From Burkholderia pseudomultivorans (GTDB taxonomy: Bacteria; Pseudomonadota; Gammaproteobacteria; Burkholderiales; Burkholderiaceae): a stretch of DNA of 64,000 nucleotides. Under the pieces are notes generated by a model, which worked only from the letters and a program-made list of their open reading frames with translations, was not told the origin of the DNA and did not search any database. The stretch is from contig NZ_CABVPP010000015.1 in assembly GCF_902499075.1 (NCBI RefSeq), positions 50,687 through 114,686 on the forward strand. Reading direction: 5' to 3'. The position numbers were made by a program, and so were the translations under genes. This document shows positions 21,045 to 31,515 of this stretch, piece by piece (the first letter of the stretch is position 1; each line of letters starts with the position of its first letter).

Positions 21045-22496
21045 ATGCAAACCGTATCGATGCTGATCGGCGGCGAACGCCGCCAATCGTCCGACGGCGC
21101 GATCTTCGCGCGCCGCAACCCGCTCGACGGCGAGATCGCGTCCGAAGCGCCCGCATGCACCGTCGACGATGCGCGTGCGGCGGCCGATGCGGCCGCCCGC
21201 GCGTTTCCCGAATGGGCCGCGCTCGGCCCCGGCGCGCGGCGCGCGCTGCTGCTGAAGGCGGCCGACGCACTCGACGCGAAGCGCGAGCGGTTCGTCGCGG
21301 CGATGGCGGCCGAGACGGGCGCGTCGGCGCTGTGGGCGGAATTCAATGTGCAGCTCGCGGTGAGCGGGCTCGTCGAGGCCGCGTCCCTGACCACCCAGGT
21401 CGGCGGCGAACTGATTCCGTCCGACGTGCCGGGCTCGCTCGCGATGGGCGTGCGCCAGCCGGCCGGCGTCGTGCTCGGCATCGCGCCGTGGAACGCGCCG
21501 GTGATCCTCGGCACGCGCGCGCTTGCGCTGCCGCTCGCGTGCGGCAATACGGTCGTGCTGAAGGGCTCGGAGCTGTGCCCGGTCACGCACGGGCTGATCG
21601 TCGAGGCGCTGCAGGACGCCGGGCTGCCGCCGGGCGTCGTCAACTTCGTGACGAACGCGCCCGACGATGCGGGCGCCGTCGTCGAAGCGCTGATCGCGCA
21701 TCCGGCCGTGCGCCGCGTGAACTTCACCGGGTCGACGCGGGTCGGCCGGATCGTCGCCGAAGCGTGTGCGCGCCATCTGAAGCCGTCGGTGCTGGAACTC
21801 GGCGGCAAGGCGCCGCTCGTCGTGCTCGACGATGCGGAGCTCGATGCCGCGGTCGCGGCCGCCGCGTTCGGCGCGTTCGCGAATTCCGGGCAGATCTGCA
21901 TGTCGACCGAGCGGATCGTCGTGGATGCGTCGATCGCCGATGCGTTTGCCGCGAAGCTCGCCGACAAGGCCGCGTCGCTGCCGCTCGGCGATCCGCGCCG
22001 CGGGCCGGTCGTGCTCGGTTCGCTGATCGATGCGAAGGCCGTCGAACGCTGCAACGCGCTGATCGACGATGCGCTCGCGCACGGCGCGACGCTGCTGTGC
22101 GGCGGCAAGGCCGACAGCACGCTGTTCCCGGCGACGCTGCTCGACCACGTGACGCCCGCGATGCGGATCTATGCGGAGGAATCGTTCGGTCCGGTGAAGG
22201 GCATCGTGCGCGTCGACGGCGAGGAGGCGGCGATCCGCTGCGCGAACGACAACGCGTTCGGCCTGTCGTCGGCCGTGTTCAGCCGCGACGTCGCGCGTGC
22301 GCTGCGCGTCGCCGCGCGCATCGAGTCGGGCATCTGTCACGTGAACGGCCCGACCGTGCACGACGAGGCGCAGATGCCGTTCGGCGGCGTGAAGGACAGC
22401 GGCTTCGGCCATTTCGGCGGCAAGGCCGGCATCGCGGCGTTCACGGACCTGCGCTGGATCACCGTGCAGACCGCGCCGCGCCACTATCCGTTCTGA
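21045..22496 (+). CDS. Aromatic aldehyde dehydrogenase (benzaldehyde/vanillin/salicylaldehyde type)
   Basis: 483 residues from the ATG at 21045 (CCGGAGA upstream). NAD(P)-dependent ALDH superfamily: APWNAPVILG, FTGSTRVGR, catalytic Glu in LELGGKAPL and catalytic Cys in NSGQICMSTER. Closest in character to vanillin and salicylaldehyde dehydrogenases. Positioned directly after benzoylformate decarboxylase, it is expected to oxidise benzaldehyde to benzoate. Confidence 0.85.
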   Translation: MQTVSMLIGGERRQSSDGAIFARRNPLDGEIASEAPACTVDDARAAADAAARAFPEWAALGPGARRALLLKAADALDAKRERFVAAMAAETGASALWAEFNVQLAVSGLVEAASLTTQVGGELIPSDVPGSLAMGVRQPAGVVLGIAPWNAPVILGTRALALPLACGNTVVLKGSELCPVTHGLIVEALQDAGLPPGVVNFVTNAPDDAGAVVEALIAHPAVRRVNFTGSTRVGRIVAEACARHLKPSVLELGGKAPLVVLDDAELDAAVAAAAFGAFANSGQICMSTERIVVDASIADAFAAKLADKAASLPLGDPRRGPVVLGSLIDAKAVERCNALIDDALAHGATLLCGGKADSTLFPATLLDHVTPAMRIYAEESFGPVKGIVRVDGEEAAIRCANDNAFGLSSAVFSRDVARALRVAARIESGICHVNGPTVHDEAQMPFGGVKDSGFGHFGGKAGIAAFTDLRWITVQTAPRHYPF

Positions 22497-22509
22497 GAGG
22501 CCGTCGACG

Positions 22510-23442
22510 ATGAGGATCGCAATTCTGGGCGCGGGCGCGATGGGCTCGCTGTTCGGCGGGCTGCTCGCGGAAAGCGGCGAGGAGGTCACGCTGATCGACG
22601 TCAACGACGCGCATCTCGATGCGATTCGCCGCGACGGGCTGCGCATCGACGACGATCGCGGCGAGCGCCGTATCGATACGTTGCAGGCGCTGCGGCCCGA
22701 CGCCGCGAATGCGTCGGCCGGCACACCGTTCGAGCTGCTGATCGTCTTCACGAAGTCGCTGCACACGCGCAGTGCGCTGGACGGCGTGCGCGCGCTGCTG
22801 ACGCCGCACACGCATGTGCTGACGCTGCAGAACGGGCTCGGCAATGTCGAGACGCTGAACGCGTTCGTGCCGCTCGAGCGGATTCTGGTCGGCGTCACGA
22901 CGTGGCCGGCCGATCTGGCCGGGCCTGCGCACGTGCACTCGCACGGCGCGGGCACGATCCGCATGATGACGGCCGACGGCGCGGCGAGCCCGTTCGCGGC
23001 GGCGGTGGCCGACGCGCTGTCGCGCGCGGGGCTCGCCTGCACGCTCGATGCGGACGTGTGGGCCGCGATCTGGGAGAAGGTCGCGTTCAACGCGGCGCTC
23101 AACACGCTGTGCGCGGTGACGCGCTGCACGGTCGACCAGCTCGGCGAGCATCACGACGGGCCGCGCCTCGCGCAGGCGATCGTCGCCGAGACGGCCGCCG
23201 TCGCGCGGGCGAAGGGCATCGCGGTCGACGCCGCGCGCATCGCACGCAACGTCGAACATGCGATCCGCGAACATCGCGGCCATCGCCCGTCGATGCTGCA
23301 GGACGTGCTCGCGGGCCGTCGCACCGAGATCGACGCGATCAGCGGCAAGGTGGTCGCCGCCGCACGCGAGGTCGGGCTGGCGGTCCCGCATACCGAAACG
23401 ATGCTGGGCCTGGTGCGTCTGATCGACGCGCAAGCGGGCTGA
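22510..23442 (+). CDS. Ketopantoate-reductase-family dehydrogenase, candidate D-mandelate dehydrogenase
   Basis: 310 residues. The N-terminal GAGAMGSLFGG nucleotide-binding loop and the C-terminal helical ApbA/PanE domain (EKVAFNAALNTLCAVT, RPSMLQD) define the family. PanE relatives include 2-ketopantoate reductases and the NAD-dependent D-mandelate dehydrogenases known from enterococci. Located 13 bp after the aldehyde dehydrogenase in a benzoylformate cluster, oxidation of (R)-mandelate to benzoylformate is a good inference; pantothenate synthesis is less likely here. Confidence 0.75.
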   Translation: MRIAILGAGAMGSLFGGLLAESGEEVTLIDVNDAHLDAIRRDGLRIDDDRGERRIDTLQALRPDAANASAGTPFELLIVFTKSLHTRSALDGVRALLTPHTHVLTLQNGLGNVETLNAFVPLERILVGVTTWPADLAGPAHVHSHGAGTIRMMTADGAASPFAAAVADALSRAGLACTLDADVWAAIWEKVAFNAALNTLCAVTRCTVDQLGEHHDGPRLAQAIVAETAAVARAKGIAVDAARIARNVEHAIREHRGHRPSMLQDVLAGRRTEIDAISGKVVAAAREVGLAVPHTETMLGLVRLIDAQAG

Positions 23443-23692
23443 GCGTCACGCCGGCGGCCGGCTTGCGCCGCGCGACGAGACACAAGAGCGCCGGGCATGG
23501 CCACGGCGCCGGATCGTCATCTCGCCCTGCACGAGGCTGGCGTGCGGGGCACGGGGTCCGGACCGGCGCGGCAGCGCCGGCCCGGGCCGATCGGGAAGCA
23601 TCGGAAGGAGACAGGATGAAAGCACTCGATTGCCGCAGTTTTGCTGCGCACGGCATGCGCACGGTTCCGCCGCGCGCGGGATGGAGGCACGC

Positions 23693-25090
23693 ATGAGCAC
23701 GCGCGACGACTCCACCGCGCCGGCCGTCGACATCGGCGCGACGCTCGACGACGGTCCATTTACGACGATGCAGAAATGCGTGGTGCTGCTGGCCGCGCTG
23801 TCGATCGTGCTCGACGGCTTCGACGGCCAGTTGATCGGCTTCGCGATTCCGGTGCTGATCAAGGAATGGGGCATCACGCGCGGCGCGTTCGCGCCGGCGG
23901 TCGCGGCCGGGCTGATCGGGATGGGAATCGGCAGCGCCTGCGCGGGGCTCGTCGCCGACCGTTTCGGCCGGCGCGGCGCGGTGCTCGGCAGCGTGTTCCT
24001 GTTCGGCGCGGCGACCTGCGCGATCGGGCTCGCGCACAACGTCGAGACGATCGCCGCGCTGCGCTTCGTCGCCGGCCTCGGCATCGGCGGCGCACTGCCG
24101 ACCGCGACCACGATGACCGCCGAATACACGCCTGCCCGGCGCCGCACGATGATGGTCACCGCGACGATCGTCTGCGTGCCGCTCGGCGGCATGCTGGCCG
24201 GGCTGTTCGCACACGAGGTGCTGCCGCGCCACGGCTGGCGCATGCTGTTCTTCGCAGGCGGCGCGCTGCCGCTGGTGCTCGGCTTCGTGCTGGCGGCGGC
24301 GCTGCCGGAATCGCCGCGCTACCTCGCGCGGCGCCCCGCACGCTGGGCCGAACTCGGCGCGCTGCTGGCGCGCATGAAGCGTCCGGTCGTGCCGGGCACC
24401 GTGTTCACCGACCTGAGGGATGCGCATGCGCACGGCGGCAGCGGCGGGTTCCGCTCGCTGTTCGCGGGCGGCCAGGCGCGCGACACGATCGCGCTGTGGT
24501 GCGCGTTCTTCATGTGCCTGCTGGCCGTGTATGCGGCATTCAGCTGGCTGCCGACGATGCTCGCCGCGAGCGGGCTGAGCGTGTCGGTCGCCGGCGCGGG
24601 GCTCACCGCGTACAACCTCGGCGGCGTGATCGGCGCGCTGCTGTGCGCATGGACGATCGCGCGCGTCGGCTCGCGCTGGCCGCTCGTGCTGTGCAGCATC
24701 GGCGGCGCGGCGAGCGCGGCGTGGCTGATGGGCGTCGATGCGGGCAGCCATACGAGCTGGCTGATCGTCGGGCTCGGCGCGCACGGCCTGTTCGTCAACG
24801 CGGTCCAGTCGACGATGTATGCGCTTTGCGCGTACATCTACCCGACGGCGGTGCGCGCGACCGGCACCGCGAGCGCGCTCGCGTTCGGCCGGCTCGGTGC
24901 GATCCTCAGCGCGTTCGCGGGCGCGTTCGTGATCACGACGGGCGGCGCGACCGCCTATCTGACGATGCTGGCCGTCGCGATGGGCATCGTCTGCGTCGCG
25001 CTGCTGGTCGTGCGGCGGCATATCCCGAAGCTGTCGCGCGAGCCGGCGCGGCCGCGCGAGCGGGAGGAGCTGGTCCGCACGTCGTCGTGA
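23693..25090 (+). CDS. MFS transporter, aromatic acid:H+ symporter (AAHS) type
   Basis: 465 residues from the ATG at 23693, with GGAGG upstream. Twelve predicted membrane segments; the first-helix motif LDGFDGQLIGFAIPVL matches the DGxD signature of BenK/PcaK-type symporters and GLVADRFGRRGAV is the MFS loop 2-3 motif. As last gene of the mdlC cluster it probably imports mandelate, benzoylformate or benzoate. The 250 bp before it contain no convincing gene. Confidence 0.85.
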   Translation: MSTRDDSTAPAVDIGATLDDGPFTTMQKCVVLLAALSIVLDGFDGQLIGFAIPVLIKEWGITRGAFAPAVAAGLIGMGIGSACAGLVADRFGRRGAVLGSVFLFGAATCAIGLAHNVETIAALRFVAGLGIGGALPTATTMTAEYTPARRRTMMVTATIVCVPLGGMLAGLFAHEVLPRHGWRMLFFAGGALPLVLGFVLAAALPESPRYLARRPARWAELGALLARMKRPVVPGTVFTDLRDAHAHGGSGGFRSLFAGGQARDTIALWCAFFMCLLAVYAAFSWLPTMLAASGLSVSVAGAGLTAYNLGGVIGALLCAWTIARVGSRWPLVLCSIGGAASAAWLMGVDAGSHTSWLIVGLGAHGLFVNAVQSTMYALCAYIYPTAVRATGTASALAFGRLGAILSAFAGAFVITTGGATAYLTMLAVAMGIVCVALLVVRRHIPKLSREPARPREREELVRTSS

Positions 25091-25170
25091 CGGCGGGCGT
25101 CGCGCGTGCGTTGCGTATTCGCGCCGCCTGCCGGATGCCGCCGGGTGCCGCCCGGCGGCGGCTTCGCGCG

Positions 25171-26109
25171 TTACAGCGTGGTGCGTACGTGCCAGAGCTC
25201 GGGGAACAGCACGACGTCGAGCATCTTGCGCAGATAGGGCGCGCCGCTCGTGCCGCCGGTCCCCTGCTTGAAGCCGATGATGCGCTCGACGGTCGTCACG
25301 TGCCGGAAGCGCCACTGGCGGAACGCGTCCTCGAGATCGACGAGTTCCTCGGCCATCTCGTATAGTTCCCAGTGCTGTTGCGGATGCCGGTACACCTCGA
25401 GCCACGCGGCCTCGACGGTTTCGTCGTGCTGCGTCGGCTGCGTCCAGTCGCGCTCGAGCCGCGACGGCGCGATCGGGAAGCCGCGCCGCGCGAGCAGGCG
25501 CACGACTTCGTCGTAGAACGACGGCGCGTCGAGCGTCGCGCGCACCTGTTCGAGGATGTCGGGGCGGTGCGCGTGCGGCTGCAGCATCTGCGCGTTCTTG
25601 TTGCCGAGCAGGAATTCGAGCTGCCGGTACTGGTACGACTGGAAGCCCGACGACTGGCCCAGATACGGCCGCATCGCCGAATACTCGGACGGCGTCATCG
25701 TCGACAGCACGTTCCACGCCTGCACGAGCTGCTCGAGGATGCGCGACACGCGCGCGAGCATCTTGAACGCGGGCGGCAGCGCATCGCCGCGCACCGCGTC
25801 GAGCGCGCCGCGCAGCTCGAACAGCGCGAGCTTCATCCACAGCTCGCTGGTCTGATGCTGGATGATGAACAGCATCTCGTTGTGATCGGGCGACAGCGGG
25901 TGCTGCGCATTCAGGATCGCGTTCAGCGACAGGTAGTCGCCGTAGCTCATCGACTTCGAGAAATCGAGCTGCGCGTTGTGCCAGCCGGCTTGCTCGCCGA
26001 CGTCGCCCGGCACGTGCGGCGCTTCGTGCGTACCTTGCGCGCGTGCGCCCGAGAACGGGCAGCCCGCCGGCGCGTCGTTGCCGGGCGGCTGCATATGACC
26101 AGAATTCAC
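25171..26109 (-). CDS. kynA: Tryptophan 2,3-dioxygenase
   Basis: 312 residues from a GTG at 26109; TGGAGACAG lies at proper distance from the GTG but too far from the next ATG (26094). Haem dioxygenase with the family segments [33 protein letters not shown] and [19 protein letters not shown]. It opens the indole ring of tryptophan to N-formylkynurenine. Third gene of kynB-kynU-kynA. Confidence 0.94.
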   Translation of the reverse strand: MNSGHMQPPGNDAPAGCPFSGARAQGTHEAPHVPGDVGEQAGWHNAQLDFSKSMSYGDYLSLNAILNAQHPLSPDHNEMLFIIQHQTSELWMKLALFELRGALDAVRGDALPPAFKMLARVSRILEQLVQAWNVLSTMTPSEYSAMRPYLGQSSGFQSYQYRQLEFLLGNKNAQMLQPHAHRPDILEQVRATLDAPSFYDEVVRLLARRGFPIAPSRLERDWTQPTQHDETVEAAWLEVYRHPQQHWELYEMAEELVDLEDAFRQWRFRHVTTVERIIGFKQGTGGTSGAPYLRKMLDVVLFPELWHVRTTL

Positions 26110-26176
26110 GACTGTCTCCAGGATTGAATGACGGGGGCGCGGCGCGCGCTGCTCGCGCGCCGGCGGCAGCCGGCGA

Positions 26177-27430
26177 TCAGGTCACCGCGCCGCGCTCGGC
26201 GAACTCGGGCGCCTTCCACGCGTCGGTGTCGAGGATCTCGCGCAGCGTCTCGACCGCGTCCCACACGTCGACGAAGCGCGTATAGAGCGGCGTGAAGCCG
26301 AAGCGCAGCACGTACGGCTCGCGGTAGTCGCCGATCACGCCGCGCGCGATCAGCGCCTGCATCACTTCGTAGCCGTGCGGATGCTCGAAGCTCGCCTGCG
26401 AGCCGCGCTGGTGATGCGCACGCGGCGTGACAAGCTTCAGCGAGCGGCCCGCGCAGCGCGCCTCGACCAGCGCGACGAACGCGTCGGTCAGCGCGAGCGA
26501 CTTGCGGCGGATCGCGTGCATGTCGGTCTGCAGGAACACGTCGAGCCCGCATTCGACCATCGACATCGACACGATCGGCTGCGTGCCGCACAGGAAACGC
26601 GCGATGCCCGGATCGGGCGCGAAGCCCGGCTGCATCGCGAACGGCGCGCGGTGGCCCCACCAGCCGGACAGCGGCTGCGAGAAATGCGCATGGTGGCGCT
26701 GCGGCACCCACACGAATGCGGGCGAACCGGGGCCGCCGTTCAGGTACTTGTAGGTGCAGCCGACCGCACCGTCCGCGCGCGCGCCGTTCAGGTCGACCGG
26801 CACCGCGCCGGCCGAGTGCGCGAGATCCCACAGCATCAGCGCGCCCGCGTCGTGCGCGAGCTGCGTGACGGCCGGCATGTCGTGCATGTAGCCGGTGCGG
26901 TAGTTCACGTGCGTGATCATCGCGACCGCGGTGTCCGTGCCGAGCGCGGCGGGCAGGTCGGCCGGATCGTCGATCAGGCGCAGTTCGTAGCCGCCGCCGA
27001 GCTGTTCGATCAGCCCTTGCGCGATATACAGGTCGGTCGGGAAGTTCGAGCGTTCCGATACGATCACGCGGCGCTCGGGCGCGCGTTCGGCCTGGTGGCG
27101 CAGCATCGCCGACAGCAGCTTGAACAGGTTGATCGAGATCGTGTCGGTCACGACGGTTTCGCCGGGCGCGCCGCCGATCAGCGTCGCGAGCTTGTCGCCG
27201 AGGCGGCGCGGCAGCGCGAACCAGCCGGCCGTATTCCAGCTGCGGATCAGGCCTTCGCCCCATTCGGCGCCGATCACCTGCTGCGCGCGGGCGGCCGATG
27301 CGCGCGGCTGCGCGCCGAGCGAGTTGCCGTCCAGATAAATTACGCCGTCGGGCAGCGCGAACTGGTCGCGCAGCGGGGCGAGCGGGTCGTCGCGGTCGAG
27401 CGCGAGCGCGTCTTCACGGGTCTTGATCAT
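26177..27430 (-). CDS. kynU: Kynureninase
   Basis: 417 residues from the ATG at 27430. PLP enzyme of aminotransferase fold type [37 protein letters not shown] and the lysine region [16 protein letters not shown]. It cleaves kynurenine to anthranilate and alanine. Lies between kynB and kynA in a single operon. Confidence 0.94.
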   Translation of the reverse strand: MIKTREDALALDRDDPLAPLRDQFALPDGVIYLDGNSLGAQPRASAARAQQVIGAEWGEGLIRSWNTAGWFALPRRLGDKLATLIGGAPGETVVTDTISINLFKLLSAMLRHQAERAPERRVIVSERSNFPTDLYIAQGLIEQLGGGYELRLIDDPADLPAALGTDTAVAMITHVNYRTGYMHDMPAVTQLAHDAGALMLWDLAHSAGAVPVDLNGARADGAVGCTYKYLNGGPGSPAFVWVPQRHHAHFSQPLSGWWGHRAPFAMQPGFAPDPGIARFLCGTQPIVSMSMVECGLDVFLQTDMHAIRRKSLALTDAFVALVEARCAGRSLKLVTPRAHHQRGSQASFEHPHGYEVMQALIARGVIGDYREPYVLRFGFTPLYTRFVDVWDAVETLREILDTDAWKAPEFAERGAVT

Positions 27431-27455
27431 GATGTGGGGGCGTGAGTCGGAGTGG

Positions 27456-28097
27456 TCAGGCGGCGCGGGCGGGCAGCGTGCGCAGCACCGCGCGCACGGG
27501 GCTCGCATCGAGCGTCGAGAATTTCAGCGGCAGCGCGATCAGTTCGTAGTCGCCGGGCGGCACGTCGTCGAGCACGATGCCTTCGAGGATCGCCATCCGG
27601 TGCGCGCGCACGCGGTGATGCGCATCCATCGTCTTCGATTCCTGCGGATCGAGCGACGGCGTGTCGATGCCGATCAGCTTCACGCCGTGCGCGGCAAGCA
27701 GGTCGACAGTCTCCGGCGCGACCGCGCAGAACGCGCTGTCCCATTGCTCGACACGCGCCCGCGCATAGGTGCGCAGCAGCACGCGCGGCGGCACGCCGGC
27801 GAGCGCGGTCGCGACGTCGGCCGGCCGCACGACCGGCGATGCGCCGATGCAGTGGATCACGCGGCACGGACCGAGATAGGTATCGAGCGGCACGGCGCCG
27901 ATCGGCGCGCCGTCGGCGTCGTAGTGCAGCGGTGCGTCGCAGTGCGCGCCCGTGTGCGGCGACAGCGTGAGCCGCGCGACGTTGACGGGCGAGCCGGCTT
28001 CCATGCGCCACACGCGCTCGACGGAAACCGGCGTGTCGCCCGGCCACACGGGCGTGGCCGGGCTGACGGATGGGGAGATATCCCAGAGTGTGTCCAT
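27456..28097 (-). CDS. kynB: Kynurenine formamidase
   Basis: 213 residues. The metal-binding signature HTGAHCDAP of the KynB/cyclase family is present, with further conserved GIDTPSLDP and HHRV. It hydrolyses N-formylkynurenine to kynurenine. First gene of the operon; divergent from kynR. Confidence 0.93.
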   Translation of the reverse strand: MDTLWDISPSVSPATPVWPGDTPVSVERVWRMEAGSPVNVARLTLSPHTGAHCDAPLHYDADGAPIGAVPLDTYLGPCRVIHCIGASPVVRPADVATALAGVPPRVLLRTYARARVEQWDSAFCAVAPETVDLLAAHGVKLIGIDTPSLDPQESKTMDAHHRVRAHRMAILEGIVLDDVPPGDYELIALPLKFSTLDASPVRAVLRTLPARAA

Positions 28098-28227
28098 GAC
28101 ATGACGGATCGGTGAATCGATCCTTCGAATGATAGGCGGACGCTCGCAGAAAGTGCTTGCGAAATAGACATGGACAATCCGCCGGATTGGCAGATAATTC
28201 GAATCAGAGGGAAAAGGGGGACCAAAA
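28098..28227. promoter_or_regulatory. kynB-kynR divergent control region
   Basis: 130 bp between divergent starts. TTCGAAT (28124-28130) and ATTCGAAT (28197-28204) form a repeated palindromic core near each gene and may be KynR contact points. The middle is AT-richer than the flanks. Assignment is by position only. Confidence 0.4.
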
Positions 28228-28728
28228 ATGCACGCGATCACGCTCGACGCCACCGACTGCCGGATTCTCGCGGTATTGCAGGAGGAGGGCCGAATCAGCA
28301 ATCTCGACCTGGCGGAACGGATCTCGCTTTCGCCATCCGCCTGCCTGCGCCGCATGCGCCTGCTCGAGGAGCAGGGCGTGATCGAGCACTATCGCGCGTG
28401 CCTGAGCCGCGAGAAGCTCGGCTTCGAGCTCGAGGCGTTCGTGCAGGTGTCGATGCGCAACGAGGAAAACCAGTGGCACGAGCGGTTCGCGGAAGCGCTG
28501 CGCGAATGGCCGGAAGTGGTCGGCGCGTTCGTCGTCACCGGCGAAAGCCACTACCTGCTGCGCGTGCTCGCGCACAACCTCAAGCACTATTCGGATTTCG
28601 TGCTGAACCGCCTCTACAAGGCGCCGGGTGTGATGGACATCCGTTCGAACATCGTGCTGCAGACGCTGAAGGACGAGGCGGGCGCGCCGGTCGGGCTGGC
28701 GCGCACCGGGGCGATCAAAGCGGTGTGA
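28228..28728 (+). CDS. kynR: Lrp/AsnC-family regulator of kynurenine pathway
   Basis: 166 residues. N-terminal HTH with [23 protein letters not shown] and [17 protein letters not shown]-terminal RAM ligand-binding domain. Divergent from kynBUA, the usual place for KynR in Burkholderia and Pseudomonas, where kynurenine is the inducer. Confidence 0.9.
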   Translation: MHAITLDATDCRILAVLQEEGRISNLDLAERISLSPSACLRRMRLLEEQGVIEHYRACLSREKLGFELEAFVQVSMRNEENQWHERFAEALREWPEVVGAFVVTGESHYLLRVLAHNLKHYSDFVLNRLYKAPGVMDIRSNIVLQTLKDEAGAPVGLARTGAIKAV

Positions 28729-29221
28729 GGCCGTGGAAGCCGCCGCCGTGGAACACCAGCGGCGGCGCGGCGTTCGGCATGCGCACGCCGCAGCGCTCCA
28801 CTTCGCCGACGAAGATCACGTGGTCGCCTTCGTCGTAGCGGCTGCGGTTGTGGCACTCGAACCACGCGAGCGCGCCGTCGAGCACCGGCATCCCGGAGTT
28901 GCCGGCCGCGTGCGCGATGCCTTCGAAGCGGTCGCCCTTATAGCTCGAGAAGCGCTTGCACAGGTCGAGCTGCGACGCGGCGAGCACGTTCACCACGTAG
29001 TGGCTGTTGTTGCGAAACACCGGCGTCGACGCCGACCGGTGCGCGAGGCTCCACAGCACCAGCGGCGGATCGAGCGACACCGAGTTGAACGAGCTCGCGG
29101 TGATGCCGATCAATTGCCCGGACGGCGCGCGCGTCGTGATCACCGTCACGCCGGTCGCGAACTGGCCGAGCGCCTGGCGGAAAGCGGCCGAATCGAAGTC
29201 CGGCGGAGTGGCATGGCTCAT
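28715..29221 (-). CDS. Flavin reductase-like FMN-binding protein
   Basis: 168 residues. The small flavin-reductase domain is recognisable from FATGVTVITT, GITASSFNSVSLDPPLVL and the C-terminal [12 protein letters not shown]. Such proteins supply reduced FMN/FAD to two-component monooxygenases, but no oxygenase is adjacent. The 3' end overlaps kynR by 14 bp tail to tail. Confidence 0.82.
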   Translation of the reverse strand: MSHATPPDFDSAAFRQALGQFATGVTVITTRAPSGQLIGITASSFNSVSLDPPLVLWSLAHRSASTPVFRNNSHYVVNVLAASQLDLCKRFSSYKGDRFEGIAHAAGNSGMPVLDGALAWFECHNRSRYDEGDHVIFVGEVERCGVRMPNAAPPLVFHGGGFHGLTPL

Positions 29222-29434
29222 CGGGCGGCGATCCGGGACGAAACGGGCGGGCGCGACGCGCGGCGGCAGCGCGCGCGGCGGACGAAAGGCGACAAGGCGG
29301 TCGGTTGGAATGGAATGCGCATGGCCCGATTTTAGCGGAATCGAGGCCGGCGGGCCCGCCGCCGGCGGCGCTGCGCGGCGTCAGCGTGACGTAGCGAACA
29401 CAGCGGGGCGGTCGGTCGGCGCGTGCCTGCCGCG

Positions 29435-30112
29435 CTATCGCGCCGCAGCAAGGCCGAGCGACAGCGCGCCCGTCAGGATCAGGCTCGACGCCCACACCGT
29501 GTCGAGGTTGAACCAGCTCCGCGACACGAACTTCAGCCCGAGGTACCGGTACACGAGCCACGCGAGCGCACCGCCGGCCGCGATCATCGCGCTCGCGTGC
29601 GCGGCCGCGACGACGAGCGCCATGCCGAGATGCGCATCGACGAGCGCGGCCGCGGCGCGATGGCCGGCGTCGGCGTCGAGCCCGCACAGCCCGAGGTAGA
29701 TCGGCACCAGCATCAGTCCCGCGCCATGCGCGATCGCGACCGCGAACGACCACAGCCCGAGCCGCGCCGGCGCGATCCGCGCGAGCGCGCGCGGATGCCG
29801 GCGGCGGATCAGCAGCAGCGCGCCGAAGCCGATCACGAGCGCGCTCGCGCCGATCCGTATCGCCGACTGCCACGCGAGCAGCGCGGCGAGCAGCCCGAAC
29901 GGCAGCATCACCGCGAACACCGCGAGCGCATGCCCGAGTGCGAGATAGCCGAGCGCCGCGACCAGCGCGCCGCCGCGGCGCGTCATCAGCGCGTTCGACA
30001 CCGCGAGCGGCCAGCCCATCGCCGGGTTGAGCCCGTGATAGACGCCGCTCGCGAGCACGGCCGCCCACAGTGCGAACTGCGGCACGGCCGGCGTCTGCAG
30101 GATGCCGCTCAA
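29435..30112 (-). CDS. Polytopic membrane protein coupled to the SBP56 gene
   Basis: 225 residues with about six hydrophobic segments. The start is taken as the TTG at 30112 because it overlaps the upstream stop (TTGA) and no ATG would keep the first helix intact. The conserved-looking YHGLNPAMGWPLA...GHALA and AHGAG histidine motifs sit in membrane segments and recall metal or HupE/NicO-type transporters, but family membership is not certain. Translational coupling to the selenium-binding/methanethiol oxidase gene suggests a joint role, perhaps in its copper supply. Confidence 0.7.
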   Translation of the reverse strand: MSGILQTPAVPQFALWAAVLASGVYHGLNPAMGWPLAVSNALMTRRGGALVAALGYLALGHALAVFAVMLPFGLLAALLAWQSAIRIGASALVIGFGALLLIRRRHPRALARIAPARLGLWSFAVAIAHGAGLMLVPIYLGLCGLDADAGHRAAAALVDAHLGMALVVAAAHASAMIAAGGALAWLVYRYLGLKFVSRSWFNLDTVWASSLILTGALSLGLAAAR

Positions 30113-31515
30113 CGTCCGACCGACGGATAGCAGAACGAGTCGGTCGAGCAGTCGCCGCCTTCGAGCCGGATCTGGTGCGCGCGATAGCCGTCGGGGAAGT
30201 CGACCCAGAAATCGTCGGCGAGCGTCAGCCCGCCGTCGGGCCCCGCGTGCGCGAGCACCTGCGCGGCCGGCACGCCGTCCGGATAGAACTGGTCGTCCCA
30301 CGTCGAGTAGAGCGAGTTGGTCCAGTACACGCGGCGCCCGTCGCGGCTGATCTCGACCATCTGCGGGCCGCCCGCGAACGCGCGGCCGTTCGAATGCGGC
30401 GTGCGGCGCACGATGCCGCCGATGCGGACCGAGCCGGCGAGCACCGGACGATGCGGATCCGACACGTCGTACTGGCGCATCTCGCCGGTGCCCCAGCACG
30501 ACACGTACAGGAAGCGATCGTCGAGCGACAGGTCGATGTCGGTCACGAGCGGCGGCACCGCGCCGAACGCTTTTAGCAGCGGCGGCAGTTCGTCGGCCGC
30601 GGCCGGTTCGGGCGGGATCGTCGCGGTTTTCTTCACATGGAATTCGCCGCCCTCGCGCCACCAGGTCCAGATCGAGCCTTCGAGCGTGGTTGTATCGACC
30701 ACCACGCCGACGAACCCGTATTCGCGCACCGGATCGTGCGCGGGCCGCACCTCGAGCGCCATCTGATGATGCGCGCCGAGATCGATCGTCTGCACGTTGC
30801 GCCGTGCGCGCAGGTCCCAGAAATGCAGCCGGTGCCCGTATTTGTTCGCGAGCAGGTCCTCGGGCACGATGCCGTTCTCGAACTGCGGCGGCAGCGCCCA
30901 TTCGCTCGACACCATGTAGTCGCGCGGCAGGTTCCACCAGAAGTCGTAGTGCTTGTCCTGCGGGCCGCGATCGATCTCCCAGCGGCCGAGCACGTCGAAG
31001 CTCTCGCAGTCCATGATGAAGATGCCGGGCGCGCCGTCGGTGCCGTCCTTGCCTGCGCCGCCGAGCGTGCTCACGTAGATGCCCTCCGGGCCGCAGTGCA
31101 CGGTGTGCGGACGCGAATAGCCGGTCTTGCGGAAGATCTCGTCGGGCTCGACGATCTTGTGGATGCGCGCCTGGGTCGGATGCGGCTTCGTGTCGATCAC
31201 GTACACGCGCGACGAGCGCAGGCCCGGGATGATCAGGAAGCGGCGCTCGAGAAACGCGTGGCCCGTCAGCGGCGAAAGCGCCGATGAACACGCGTTCCAG
31301 CCGAAGTGGTGGAACTCGTCGCCGGTGTTCGGCATCGTTACCGTGTGCACGATCTTTCCGTAGCCCGGCGAGCCGGGCTTTACGTCGATCACGGCCAGCG
31401 CGTCGGGTCTGGAAAAATCGGGGCTCAGCAACAACGTATAGGCGAATGTCTCCGCCGGGGCTTGCATCGCCAGTTCGGGCGAAGCGTGGAACGTCGGGTC
31501 AGGCCGCAGGTTCAT
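30109..31515 (-). CDS. Selenium-binding protein 56 family / methanethiol oxidase
   Basis: 468 residues from the ATG at 31515 (GAGAGGG upstream). SBP56 family over its whole length: MPNTGDEFHHFGWNACSS, RPHTVHCGPEGIYVS, VSSEWA, DLGAHHQMALEVRPAHDP. The bacterial copper-containing members oxidise methanethiol to formaldehyde, H2S and H2O2; the many conserved histidines would bind the metal. The first gene of a two-gene unit with the membrane protein downstream. Confidence 0.87.
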   Translation of the reverse strand: MNLRPDPTFHASPELAMQAPAETFAYTLLLSPDFSRPDALAVIDVKPGSPGYGKIVHTVTMPNTGDEFHHFGWNACSSALSPLTGHAFLERRFLIIPGLRSSRVYVIDTKPHPTQARIHKIVEPDEIFRKTGYSRPHTVHCGPEGIYVSTLGGAGKDGTDGAPGIFIMDCESFDVLGRWEIDRGPQDKHYDFWWNLPRDYMVSSEWALPPQFENGIVPEDLLANKYGHRLHFWDLRARRNVQTIDLGAHHQMALEVRPAHDPVREYGFVGVVVDTTTLEGSIWTWWREGGEFHVKKTATIPPEPAAADELPPLLKAFGAVPPLVTDIDLSLDDRFLYVSCWGTGEMRQYDVSDPHRPVLAGSVRIGGIVRRTPHSNGRAFAGGPQMVEISRDGRRVYWTNSLYSTWDDQFYPDGVPAAQVLAHAGPDGGLTLADDFWVDFPDGYRAHQIRLEGGDCSTDSFCYPSVGR

